From NCBI GenBank assembly GCA_019649675.1, contig BOWN01000001.1:124001-188000 (forward strand): DNA of 64,000 bases, written 5' to 3'. The notes under the pieces were generated by a model, which had not been told where the DNA came from, searched no databases, and worked only from the letters and a program-made list of their open reading frames with translations. Source of the DNA: Cryomorphaceae bacterium (GTDB lineage Bacteria; Bacteroidota; Bacteroidia; Flavobacteriales; UBA7430). This document shows, piece after piece, positions 10,815 to 18,470 of this stretch (position 1 is its first letter; each line of letters opens with the position of its first letter). Both the position numbers and the translations under genes were made by a program.

Positions 10815-11292
10815 GCTCGTCCACTTTATTTGTTCCACCCATTACATCTTCTGCTAATTCACCAAAATCTACAGATGTATCATTTACAGTATTTTCATAC
10901 TTTTCTTTATCCCAGATCTCAACTACATTTCCAACCGCAGCCAAAACCAATTGCTTTTTTATACCGGCAAAATTGATCAGATCTTTAGGAATTTGAATTC
11001 TAGAAGTACTATCAGCCTCAACCATTCTGACCCCTGAAGTAAACATTCTGATAAAATCATTATTCTTTTTGACAAAACGATTCAACTTGTTTACATCCGT
11101 CATCACACTATTCCATTCTGACATTGTATGTAACTCTAGGCAAGAATTAAAGACCGAACGCTTTAATACAAACCCTTCCTGAAGCTCAGCAGCAAGCTGT
11201 TTCTTCAAACCAGAAGGCAGCAATAAACGCCCTTTGGTGTCCACCTTACATTCGTACATTCCAATTAAATTCTTCACTTTAATATCATTCAT
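10807..11292 (-). CDS. mraZ: Transcriptional regulator MraZ
   Basis: DNA-binding protein with two AbrB-like MraZ repeats; in several bacteria it represses or activates its own dcw operon. The product is 161 residues from ATG 11292, with the signature GMYECKVDTKGRLLLPSGLKKQ near the start and a second copy of the fold around DSTSRIQIPKDLINFAG. The longer frame to 11328 is rejected because its extra codons would run into the triple MraZ-box array just upstream. An internal ATG at 11259 (MYECKVDTKGR) is an alternative start. First gene of the dcw operon, followed by rsmH with an 8-bp overlap. Confidence 0.93.
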   Translation of the reverse strand: MNDIKVKNLIGMYECKVDTKGRLLLPSGLKKQLAAELQEGFVLKRSVFNSCLELHTMSEWNSVMTDVNKLNRFVKKNNDFIRMFTSGVRMVEADSTSRIQIPKDLINFAGIKKQLVLAAVGNVVEIWDKEKYENTVNDTSVDFGELAEDVMGGTNKVDEHE

Positions 11293-11304
11293 TTTGATCA
11301 GAAA

Positions 11305-11341
11305 CAAATATATACCACTTTTTACCACTTTTTACCACTTT
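11305..11341 (-). promoter_or_regulatory. mraZ operator (three MraZ boxes) with -7 promoter box
   Basis: Reading the minus strand, AAAGTGG occurs at 11341-11335, 11331-11325 and 11321-11315, exactly 10 bp apart, each followed by TAA or TAT. This matches the repeated-box, one-helical-turn layout known for MraZ operators. Immediately downstream is TATATTTG (11312-11305), a match to the Bacteroidota -7 element TAnnTTTG, placing transcription start about 5 bases before the chosen mraZ ATG. No TTG -33 element is seen; the boxes occupy that position. Autoregulation is inferred. Confidence 0.72.
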
Positions 11342-11486
11342 GTTAATAACTTTATAATATTTTTCTCCACTATGGTTAAAAACTGAAACTTTATAAGATA
11401 TATTAATTGCGTTTAGAGCAAGAAAATGTGGAGCTAACTAATCATTAATTGATTTATTATTAATTTTGATTTCTAAAGTTATGGTC

Positions 11487-12245
11487 ATGAAATATGAAAT
11501 AATAAAAGACAATAAATACGAATACGTTGATATTGGTGAAGGACCTGTTGTAATTTTCTTACATGGCCTAATGGGTGCTTTAAGTAATTTTGAACAAACC
11601 GCTAAAATTATTGCCCATAATGGGTACAGAGTTATCATACCATCATTACCTATTTACACATTACCCATTCTACAAACGAGCGCTAAGGGTATCTCTAGAT
11701 TTCTTGAAAAATTTATCGACGATTTAAAACTGAAAGACGTTTCACTTTTAGGAAATTCTCTTGGAGGCCATGTGGCACTTATATACACAAAAAATAACCC
11801 TGAAATTGTAAAGAGACTATTACTCACAGGAAGTTCGGGTTTATATGAAAAAACTATGGGTGATTCATTTCCACGTAGAGAGGATTACAATTATATTAAA
11901 GAGAAAACACAGGATGTTTTTTTCGATCCTAAAATAGCTACCAAAGAATTAGTAGATGAGGTATTTGAATCTGTTAATTCAAGAGAAAAAGTGATCCGAA
12001 TACTAGCAATCGCTAAATCTGCGATAAGACATAATATGGCAAAAGACCTTCCGAATATGAATCAAGACACATGTCTATTATGGGGTAAAAATGATACCGT
12101 AACACCACCGGAGGTAGCGGAAGAATTTCACAAACTTTTACCTAATTCTGATTTGTTTTGGTTTGACAAATGTGGACATGCACCTATGATGGAACATCCT
12201 ATAGATTTTGCTAATAAATGTGTTGCATGGTTGAAAAAACACTAA
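11487..12245 (+). CDS. Alpha/beta hydrolase
   Basis: Predicted cytoplasmic alpha/beta-fold hydrolase of unknown substrate. The protein shows HGLMG (oxyanion region) near residue 25, the nucleophile elbow GNSLGGH near residue 90, the acidic member in WGKNDTV near 200 and the catalytic histidine in CGHAPMMEHP near 230. No signal peptide is visible. ATG 11487 (MKYEIIKDNKY) is preferred; ATG 11481 or a TTG at 11466 are possible. It is transcribed away from mraZ and its stop is 1 bp from engB, suggesting co-transcription. The substrate cannot be told from the sequence. Confidence 0.85.
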   Translation: MKYEIIKDNKYEYVDIGEGPVVIFLHGLMGALSNFEQTAKIIAHNGYRVIIPSLPIYTLPILQTSAKGISRFLEKFIDDLKLKDVSLLGNSLGGHVALIYTKNNPEIVKRLLLTGSSGLYEKTMGDSFPRREDYNYIKEKTQDVFFDPKIATKELVDEVFESVNSREKVIRILAIAKSAIRHNMAKDLPNMNQDTCLLWGKNDTVTPPEVAEEFHKLLPNSDLFWFDKCGHAPMMEHPIDFANKCVAWLKKH

Positions 12246-12246
12246 A

Positions 12247-12858
12247 ATGAAAATTAAAAGTGCTGAATTTGTCATTAGCAACACAGATATTGATAAATGT
12301 CCTAATGAGCGTATCCCGGAATACGCTTTCATAGGACGCTCTAATGTTGGAAAATCTTCATTAATTAATATGCTTACTGGGCATAAGTCACTTGCTAAAA
12401 CATCTGGCAAGCCAGGAAAAACAAAGCTAATTAACCACTTTAAAATTAATGATAACTGGTTTTTAGTCGATCTACCCGGATATGGCTATGCTAAAGTTTC
12501 CAAGAAAAACCGTTCCATTTTCGCTAAATTCATCTATGAATATCTTGAAAAAAGAGAAAACCTCATCTGTACTTTTGTCTTAGTCGATTCTCGGCATGAA
12601 CCACAAAAAATAGACATGCTATTTATGGAGTGGTTAGGACAAAATCAGATTCCTTTTGTCATTATATTTACAAAAATGGACAAGTTATCGAGTTCTCAAC
12701 TAAACAAAAATTTAACTAAATACAAGACCGAAATGCTTAAATCATGGGAAGATATTCCTCAAACATTTCGAAGTTCAGCATTAAGTGGCTTAGGGAAATC
12801 GGAAATACTAAAATTCATTGAACAGACTAACACTTCAGTAAAAGACATATTCAAATAA
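12247..12858 (+). CDS. engB: Ribosome biogenesis GTP-binding protein EngB/YsxC
   Basis: TRAFAC-class GTPase required for 50S subunit assembly. The 203-residue protein has G1 GRSNVGKSS near residue 30, G3 DLPGYGYAKV near 75, G4 TKMD near 135 and a G5-like SALSGLG near 175, all at family spacing. It directly follows the hydrolase gene (1 bp). The start MKIKSAEFVISN fits the family N-terminus. Confidence 0.95.
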   Translation: MKIKSAEFVISNTDIDKCPNERIPEYAFIGRSNVGKSSLINMLTGHKSLAKTSGKPGKTKLINHFKINDNWFLVDLPGYGYAKVSKKNRSIFAKFIYEYLEKRENLICTFVLVDSRHEPQKIDMLFMEWLGQNQIPFVIIFTKMDKLSSSQLNKNLTKYKTEMLKSWEDIPQTFRSSALSGLGKSEILKFIEQTNTSVKDIFK

Positions 12859-13122
12859 AAATGGCATTTACTAATTAATTTTGAAAGGTCTTAAAGTACA
12901 AACAAATAAATTTGGATTTTCAGTTTGAAAAAAATAAGTAGGTAAAAACAAAATCCATTGAATAATAAAATCGATAAATACAGCACTTTTAGCCATTAGC
13001 AATATTTAAAACAGGCTATCATGTATGAGATTAAAACGTGACAATTGAAGCTGATATATTATATATTGAATTTTTCATGTGAAATGACAACAGTAAATAA
13101 TTAATAATATATATAAATGCAA
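12859..13122. other. AT-rich intergenic stretch
   Basis: Very AT-rich DNA after engB with stop codons in all frames and no tRNA-like, repeat or protein-like signal that I can see. It leads into the hairpins that start at 13123. With 13123-13187 it forms the longest gene-free interval in this part of the window. Confidence 0.5.
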
Positions 13123-13146
13123 AAACCACTCTAAGAAGAGTGGTTT
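13123..13146 (-). terminator. Hairpin terminator
   Basis: Perfect 10-bp stem (AAACCACTCT / AGAGTGGTTT) with a 4-base loop. On the minus strand the stem is followed by TTTTT, so it is best read as a Rho-independent terminator for leftward transcription, such as that of the small ORF at 13188-13355. Two more hairpins follow at once: AGTTC/GAACT at 13151-13164 and ATTGTTAAA/TTTAACAAT at 13171-13195. Confidence 0.6.
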
Positions 13147-13155
13147 GGTTAGTTC

Positions 13156-13466
13156 CCCCGAACTATGAAAATTGTTAAAACAAAAATTTAACAATACCTT
13201 ATCTTACCATTTGGATACTTATCTTTCCAAAAAGCGATTGAATCAAGGTTTTTTAATCTTATACTGATTTTATCAGTGTAAAAAACAATTTTTGGTGCAG
13301 TATTATTGATTGAATCAATAATTTCATTAGCGGTTAATTTTCTTTTTCTCCCCATATTGTAATTTTTTAATATTACAAATATAATACTTTTGTATAACTT
13401 ATTTATAAAATTACTATACAAAATTTTTAGTTTTATTAAATTTGTTGCAAATCAGATAGTTCGGGG
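13156..13466. repeat. 11-bp inverted repeats bracketing a small ORF
   Basis: CCCCGAACTAT at 13156-13166 is exactly inverted at 13456-13466 (ATAGTTCGGGG). The match extends to TTCCCC(C)GAACTAT if one extra C is allowed. These are GC-rich islands in AT-rich DNA, 311 bp apart end to end, and they enclose one small leftward ORF with its -7-like box. The layout resembles a small non-autonomous element or a paired structural site, but no target-site duplication or transposase is visible. Confidence 0.45.
13188..13355 (-). CDS. Small basic hypothetical protein
   Basis: Unrecognised 55-residue protein starting MGRKRKLTANEIIDSI. It is lysine/arginine-rich, with a short basic N-terminus followed by a likely helix and a C-terminal FWKDKYPNGKIRYC. 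A longer frame (to 13421) adds a 22-residue hydrophobic lead that looks non-coding. On the minus strand TATATTTG at 13383-13376 could serve as a -7 box 20 bases before the ATG. It lies inside the inverted-repeat pair and ends in the ATTGTTAAA hairpin. It could be a small DNA-binding protein, but no fold is assigned and it may not be expressed. Confidence 0.4.
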   Translation of the reverse strand: MGRKRKLTANEIIDSINNTAPKIVFYTDKISIRLKNLDSIAFWKDKYPNGKIRYC

Positions 13467-13544
13467 AAAAAAGTATTAATCGGGATAAAGTCTAGTAACT
13501 TATATTGTTTTACTAATTAATCAAACTATAAAATCAAAAAATTT

Positions 13545-13955
13545 ATGTTAATTAAAACAAGTATTGATAGAAAACAAAAAGAAATTGAAATTGAACAAAA
13601 ATGTGGTCAATCATTTAATTTACTAACCAAGTTAAAGAATCAAATATTTGGGTCTCCTAAATATAAAATAATCAGTATCTATCCAGACGATATTTGTTTT
13701 AAAAAAAATAACGATTTAATTTATTTCAATCTTGAACTTAGACCAAAAGGTATTGTTCTGTATTTTAGATACAAACAAGACGAATATGCTATTTATGGAA
13801 GATTTAATCAAACTTTTTTTCAGTCATCAAACAACATTTTTGAAATTCAAATAGCAAATTATATCGTCAAGTCAGAAATTCAGAATAATATCGCTCATCA
13901 TAAATTTATCAGAAAGTTTTTAGAACTTAAAAACGAAAGCCAAAATAAATTATGA
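13545..13955 (+). CDS. Hypothetical protein
   Basis: Unrecognised 136-residue protein, charged and without signal peptide or membrane segment. It looks like a mixed alpha/beta domain (alternating segments such as YKIISIYPDDICF and LRPKGIVLYFRYK) with a lysine-rich C-terminus. Codon use is AT-rich like the surroundings. It stands alone, separated from engB by the hairpin/inverted-repeat region and converging on the phosphatase gene at 13990. The absence of family motifs leaves the function open. Confidence 0.6.
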   Translation: MLIKTSIDRKQKEIEIEQKCGQSFNLLTKLKNQIFGSPKYKIISIYPDDICFKKNNDLIYFNLELRPKGIVLYFRYKQDEYAIYGRFNQTFFQSSNNIFEIQIANYIVKSEIQNNIAHHKFIRKFLELKNESQNKL

Positions 13956-13989
13956 TTAACAAATAGAAATAAAAAAAGAGCAAATCTCA

Positions 13990-14654
13990 TTACCATTTCC
14001 CATACATCGGATTAGGAAACATGAATTTATTTAAAGAAAATACAAAAGTTGTGTCATTCGAAAATCACCAATTTGGTCACCAAAATAAGCTATAACGCTA
14101 TTCGGTCCGTAGCTCTGCATTCTACCTATACCCTCTAAAACTTCATTCCTTCTTACAATCTTAGTATCTCTCTTATCTTTTCGCAATAAAAAAACATCAT
14201 CTTCAAAAAGAAGACCCAAATTATCTAAGTTATTTCGAGTTGCTTTTATAGTAGACGCATCCCTGTTACTAATGAACACTATCCTTCCTTCATATTTTTC
14301 CTTAAAATTTAAAATAAAAGACTTCGCTCCAGGAACAGCAGTTGCTAATTCTTTATTTACCCAGGCATTCCAACTGGTTGGATTGTATGTTTCAGATTTC
14401 TCAAACAATTCAACTTGATACTGAACATTATTAAGCACCGTTTCATCTAAGTCCATTACAATAATAGGACGATCTAGACCTTCAAATTGATTTTGCAACA
14501 CCGAACTAGCCGAGTTGTATATTTGTTCACAAACAGAGCTATATTCAATAGATTGGGTAACCCACCTTACTTCATTAGGAAGTTTTACACCCTCTTTATT
14601 TTGACATGCCGAAATAGGAAGAATAAATAATAAAATGTAAATAAGCTTTTTCAT
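13990..14654 (-). CDS. Lipoprotein e(P4)-type acid phosphatase (HAD), frameshift at C-terminus
   Basis: Predicted lipid-anchored periplasmic or outer-membrane phosphomonoesterase of the HAD class B/C acid phosphatase group. The signal peptide ends in a lipobox (ILPISAC, Cys at residue 17). The HAD nucleophile motif is MDLDETVLNN near residue 70, and VFISNRDA and YFGDQIGDF are motifs II-IV. The frame breaks near 14040; in the next frame it continues to the family ending FPNPMYGKW and a stop at 13990-13992. It lies 60 bp after the riboswitch-controlled TonB receptor in the same direction, so it probably shares that transcript. Dephosphorylation of thiamin phosphates before uptake is my inference. 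Confidence 0.82.
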
Positions 14655-14714
14655 AATCTTAGAAATAAAGGAAGCATAAAGATAACAATCATTATGCTTC
14701 CATTTATTTTTTGT

Positions 14715-17189
14715 CTATAGTTTGATTAACACTCTTAACATCAAGTTTCTTCCTGCCTGAGGAAAGTAAAAATTCTCAACAGTTCTTTCTCCCCCATATA
14801 CGTAACCCCATGTGTAACCATTGTTTTCGTATAGTTCATCAAAAACATTGTTTACCAATAAGCTAAAAGTCATTTCTTTAAAAAGAATATTCTCAAGAGT
14901 ATAATTCACATGTAAATCACATGTAGTATATGCATTTAACCTTCGTGTTTCAGTAGATGTATTATCTAAAAACTGGTCGCCTACATGCTTTCCTAAAAAG
15001 CGAATACTCATGCCTTTTAAAGGTTCATACTGTAAACCAGCAGAGGCAATTATGTTGGGCGAAAATGCTAAATCAGTATTAGTGTGGTTAATTGTATCTT
15101 GAATCATATTACCATTCTCGTCATAATTATCATAGTTGTCTACATATTCATTAAAAGCTTTTATTCTATTATTACTTATTGTGGTATTACCAGTGAAACT
15201 TAACTTATTTGACAAACGGTAAGCTGCTTCTAATTCCAAACCAGAGCGGTAACTTATATCTACATTTCTTCTGGTATAATCCCCAACATCATTTATTTGA
15301 CCAGTTAAAACCAACTGATCTGTATAATGCATATAATAAACATTTGCATTTAACATGAAACTTTGGCCTTTATAACGGTATCCCGATTCTAGGTTTATAA
15401 GCCTTTCACTTTTTGGTTGATTTTCAGGCGTATTTTCTCTAAAATCTTTACGAATAGGCTCTCTATTAGCAACAGCTAAAGAAGCATATACATTATTTCG
15501 CTCATCAAAATCATACATCAAACCTGCTTTTGGATTAAAAAAGTTAAATGTTTTGGTTTGACTAACTGACTCTATTGAACCACTGACATCATCAATACCT
15601 AAAAAGGTATAATCAATATGTCGGAATTGAAGATCACCATACAATGTTAAGCGATCAAATTTATAGGTTCCTTTTAAATAGGTGTGAGCCTCATTCTTTT
15701 CAGCATCGTTGTCGTAATAACGATCTCTTATCTGACTGTCTGATGCATATTCTGCCCATATCACTTCACCAAAGTGTCCACCTTTATATTGATTTGCACC
15801 ACCACCAAAAATTAAGCTAAGGGCATCTTTATCGTAGTTAATAGAAAAAATACCACCATAAAAATGATTGTCTAGCCATCTTCTGCGAATCAAATCAGTG
15901 GTATTTATTGTGTCACTTGATAAAATAATTGGTGTAAAACCATAGTCTTCAAAATCTTCATCGGCTTTATACTGCTCAAAATAACCTCTTCCTCTTGTAT
16001 AATGAGCAGCTGTACTAAATTTTAAATCATTGTTAAAGGAATGATTAAAATGTAATTGATAATGATCTTGTTGGTAATTATCGACCTCATTATCGTAAGT
16101 ATAGTAATTATATTTACGACCTGCAGTCAATAAGTTATCTCTATCGCTACCGAAGATATAATTGCGATCTGCATATGCAGTAATTTCTTCTAGGTTTCCA
16201 TTAATCACAGATTCTGGTGTCCCATACCAGGCCTGCTCTGTTCTCTCTTTTCCACTAAACATGGTGGCACGAAGTGTGGAGTTTTCTCCAAGCCATGTAC
16301 CAGAAAGCATAAACGATTTTAATTCTGCAGCAGATCTATCGACATAGCCATCTGACTGGATGCTAGATAAACGTGTATCAATCATAAACTTATCATTCAA
16401 CAATCCTGTACCTGCTTTAAAAGTATTTCTTAGTGTGTTGAATGAGCCAAATGAATTATCTAGTGTTGAATAAGCTTCTTTATTTAAGATATTTGTTTCC
16501 ACATTTATACTTGCACCGAATGCAGAAGCCCCATTAGATGAAGTACCCACTCCACGCTGCACTTGTATATTATTTACAGAAGAAGAAATATCAGGCATGT
16601 TTACCCAATACATACCATGTGATTCAGAATCGTTAATTGGAATTCCGTTAATAGTTACATTTGTTCTTGTAGGATCTACCCCGCGAATACGAATACCTGT
16701 GTATCCAATACCTGCACCAGCATCAGAAGTCACTACTGTAGAAGGTGTAGAACTGAGAAGAAAAGGCAGGTCTTGCCCAAAATTAGTTTGCTCAATTTCC
16801 TTAAGATTTAACTCAGAATAAGTAGTTGGCGTGTTTGGGTTGGCTCTAATAGCAGAAACCGTTATTTCTTCCATGAGATGCGAATGCTTAGTTAGAACTA
16901 CCTGAACATTCTGTTCTTTATTATCAAGTTGAATGGTTTTAAGCAAGGGTTCATAACCCTCAACAGAAAAGTTAAGCTGGTAAGAGCCTGCACCTAATTT
17001 ACCAAACATAAATGCGCCATCTTGATTGGTGTATGTCTTAAAATAAGTGTCTTGAATTTCGACCTGAACGCCCTGAAGAAGTAGACCATCAGATCCTTTA
17101 ACAAACCCTTTTATATTGCTTTGGGCAAATGCTAAAAAAGGCATGAATAGCATTAAATAAATGATTTTTGAAAAAATTCTTGTCTTCAT
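14715..17189 (-). CDS. TonB-dependent outer-membrane receptor, TPP-riboswitch controlled
   Basis: Outer-membrane active transporter of 824 residues. After the signal peptide (cleavage near AFAQ-S) comes a carboxypeptidase-regulatory-like domain (about 25-105), then a plug domain with GIRIRGVDPTRTNVTINGIPIND (short core GIRIRG) near 165, then a 22-strand-type barrel. The C-terminus is LMLRVLIKL with a terminal hydrophobic residue, as in barrel proteins. The TPP riboswitch in its leader makes thiamin or thiamin phosphate the likely ligand, matching the known thi-box-regulated receptors of Bacteroidota. No iron-siderophore features were noted. The frame is intact. Confidence 0.9.
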   Translation of the reverse strand: MKTRIFSKIIYLMLFMPFLAFAQSNIKGFVKGSDGLLLQGVQVEIQDTYFKTYTNQDGAFMFGKLGAGSYQLNFSVEGYEPLLKTIQLDNKEQNVQVVLTKHSHLMEEITVSAIRANPNTPTTYSELNLKEIEQTNFGQDLPFLLSSTPSTVVTSDAGAGIGYTGIRIRGVDPTRTNVTINGIPINDSESHGMYWVNMPDISSSVNNIQVQRGVGTSSNGASAFGASINVETNILNKEAYSTLDNSFGSFNTLRNTFKAGTGLLNDKFMIDTRLSSIQSDGYVDRSAAELKSFMLSGTWLGENSTLRATMFSGKERTEQAWYGTPESVINGNLEEITAYADRNYIFGSDRDNLLTAGRKYNYYTYDNEVDNYQQDHYQLHFNHSFNNDLKFSTAAHYTRGRGYFEQYKADEDFEDYGFTPIILSSDTINTTDLIRRRWLDNHFYGGIFSINYDKDALSLIFGGGANQYKGGHFGEVIWAEYASDSQIRDRYYDNDAEKNEAHTYLKGTYKFDRLTLYGDLQFRHIDYTFLGIDDVSGSIESVSQTKTFNFFNPKAGLMYDFDERNNVYASLAVANREPIRKDFRENTPENQPKSERLINLESGYRYKGQSFMLNANVYYMHYTDQLVLTGQINDVGDYTRRNVDISYRSGLELEAAYRLSNKLSFTGNTTISNNRIKAFNEYVDNYDNYDENGNMIQDTINHTNTDLAFSPNIIASAGLQYEPLKGMSIRFLGKHVGDQFLDNTSTETRRLNAYTTCDLHVNYTLENILFKEMTFSLLVNNVFDELYENNGYTWGYVYGGERTVENFYFPQAGRNLMLRVLIKL

Positions 17190-17252
17190 ATTTTATAAAT
17201 ATAAACCAAGAACAAGGGGCTAATTCTTAAGTATTCGTATTAGCTTTAACAT

Positions 17253-17330
17253 CACTTCCCTTCGCAGGCATTATCCTGAGCAGGTTACATGGGTATAATC
17301 TCAGCCGCTTTTAAAAGCAGCACCCCTTTG
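17253..17330 (-). promoter_or_regulatory. TPP riboswitch (THI box)
   Basis: Minus-strand leader carries the thi-box landmarks in order: GGGGTGC, GGCTGAGA (pyrimidine-sensing helix, CTGAGA at 17304-17299), ACCC, AACCTG, GGATAATGCC and TGCGAAGGGAA. Their order and spacing match the established TPP aptamer. It lies 63 bases before the TonB receptor ATG and about 20 bases after the kinase stop. A GCTAAT/ATTAGC stem at 17219-17244 between aptamer and gene may belong to the expression platform. Confidence 0.95.
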
Positions 17331-17348
17331 AGACAAGACAAATTTACA

Positions 17349-17855
17349 TCAAACTTTTATAAGACAATCTATAGCTTGTAAACTTTTTTTCAACCTATAT
17401 TCATGTGGACCACTTACCACGATAAAATTCTTATTGTACTTATTTAAGTTTGTTTTATAAAGTTCAAAAAGCTCGGCTCTTGACTTACGATTCTCTCTTA
17501 AGGGATCTGGCTCCCATGGCATATCTGGAGTACATAACAAATGTAAATCAAAATAGTCTTTAGCAACGAGCTTTTTAATATCCTCTGAAACCCTATTATA
17601 TTTGTACTTCGACCAAATTTCTAAAACAGAAAAATCTGTATCACAAACAGCAATTTGCCCCTTAAACGAAAGCAAACTTTTTAGCTGACCTTGAGCTATA
17701 ATATCAAGATCTGAGCACTGGTATTGACCCTGAGTATTCTCTAAATAGATTCTTGCATATTCTGGAATATAAGGTACTTGATAGTGCTCAGCAAGTGCAA
17801 CACACAAAGTGGTTTTACCAGAAGATTCAGGTCCGGTTATGGCAATTCTTAACAT
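17349..17855 (-). CDS. NadR/Ttd14-like P-loop kinase
   Basis: Small cytoplasmic AAA/P-loop kinase resembling the ribosylnicotinamide-kinase domain of NadR. The product from ATG 17855 is 168 residues and starts MLRIAITGPESSGKTTL, with Walker A GPESSGKT near residue 7. VCDTDFSVLEIW near residue 75 is the acidic, substrate-side motif, and PWEPDPLRE the usual lid motif. The start overlaps the pnuC stop by 7 bp, so the two are coupled. The pair is classically for nicotinamide riboside uptake and trapping; next to a TPP riboswitch a thiamin kinase role is an alternative. The longer frame to 17891 lies inside pnuC and is rejected. Confidence 0.85.
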   Translation of the reverse strand: MLRIAITGPESSGKTTLCVALAEHYQVPYIPEYARIYLENTQGQYQCSDLDIIAQGQLKSLLSFKGQIAVCDTDFSVLEIWSKYKYNRVSEDIKKLVAKDYFDLHLLCTPDMPWEPDPLRENRKSRAELFELYKTNLNKYNKNFIVVSGPHEYRLKKSLQAIDCLIKV

Positions 17856-18448
17856 AGCTTTTGTCGCTTGTATTCTTGCTGCCAAACCCAAAAACCATAA
17901 ACCGCTAAAAGGGTAAAAAGCACATATTGAACAGCTGTTAAATAATAATCACGCTCAGCATATAGGTATATTGAAACCAAATCGATAACAATCCAGTACA
18001 GCCAATTTCCAAGTATTTTTTGAGCCACCATATACGTGGCAGACAAGCTAAAGCAGGTGGTAAATGCATCAACATAAGGTGAGGCCTGTTGTGTAAAATT
18101 GTCAAACAAAAAACCAATAATGAAAGCTAATAAACTGCTGATTAGAATATTTCGAACATGCAAGTTTGTAGTCCATTTTTTGATTAAAGAATCCGAGCTA
18201 GAGTGCTTCCAAGAGAACCAACCCACAAGCGCCATAATTACATAAAAAAATTGAAGTAAAGATTCTATGTACAATTTTCCCATATAACACAAATACACAA
18301 AAAGCACCGAAGCTATAAAAGCAAAAAACCAACAAAGTATGAGCCGCCTAGCAGCTAAAATAACATAAATAATGCTTGAAGAAACGGCTATCCATTCTAT
18401 AGCACTGGTCGCTTGTAATCCATCTAATAATTGGGTGGTAAAGGACAT
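17849..18448 (-). CDS. pnuC: PnuC-type vitamin transporter (nicotinamide riboside or thiamin)
   Basis: Inner-membrane facilitator of the PnuC/PnuT family, 199 residues with about seven hydrophobic segments. The family signature is the C-terminal block NWLYWIVIDLVSIYLY followed by LTAVQYVLFTLLAVYGFWVW. Members move unphosphorylated vitamin, which a kinase then traps. The coupled downstream NadR-like kinase fits. Because a TPP-riboswitch receptor follows, a PnuT-like thiamin role is plausible. No riboswitch is seen ahead of this gene, so it may not share the receptor's control. Confidence 0.88.
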   Translation of the reverse strand: MSFTTQLLDGLQATSAIEWIAVSSSIIYVILAARRLILCWFFAFIASVLFVYLCYMGKLYIESLLQFFYVIMALVGWFSWKHSSSDSLIKKWTTNLHVRNILISSLLAFIIGFLFDNFTQQASPYVDAFTTCFSLSATYMVAQKILGNWLYWIVIDLVSIYLYAERDYYLTAVQYVLFTLLAVYGFWVWQQEYKRQKLC

Positions 18449-18470
18449 GATATCAGATTAAAACTAATTA

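Noticed and set aside
12138-12410. 90-codon minus-strand frame across the hydrolase/engB junction
   Set aside because: Antisense to two well-supported genes; shadow.
18449-18470. Second TPP riboswitch ahead of pnuC
   Set aside because: Looked for CTGAGA and the GGATAATGCC-type core upstream of pnuC and its leader genes; none found.
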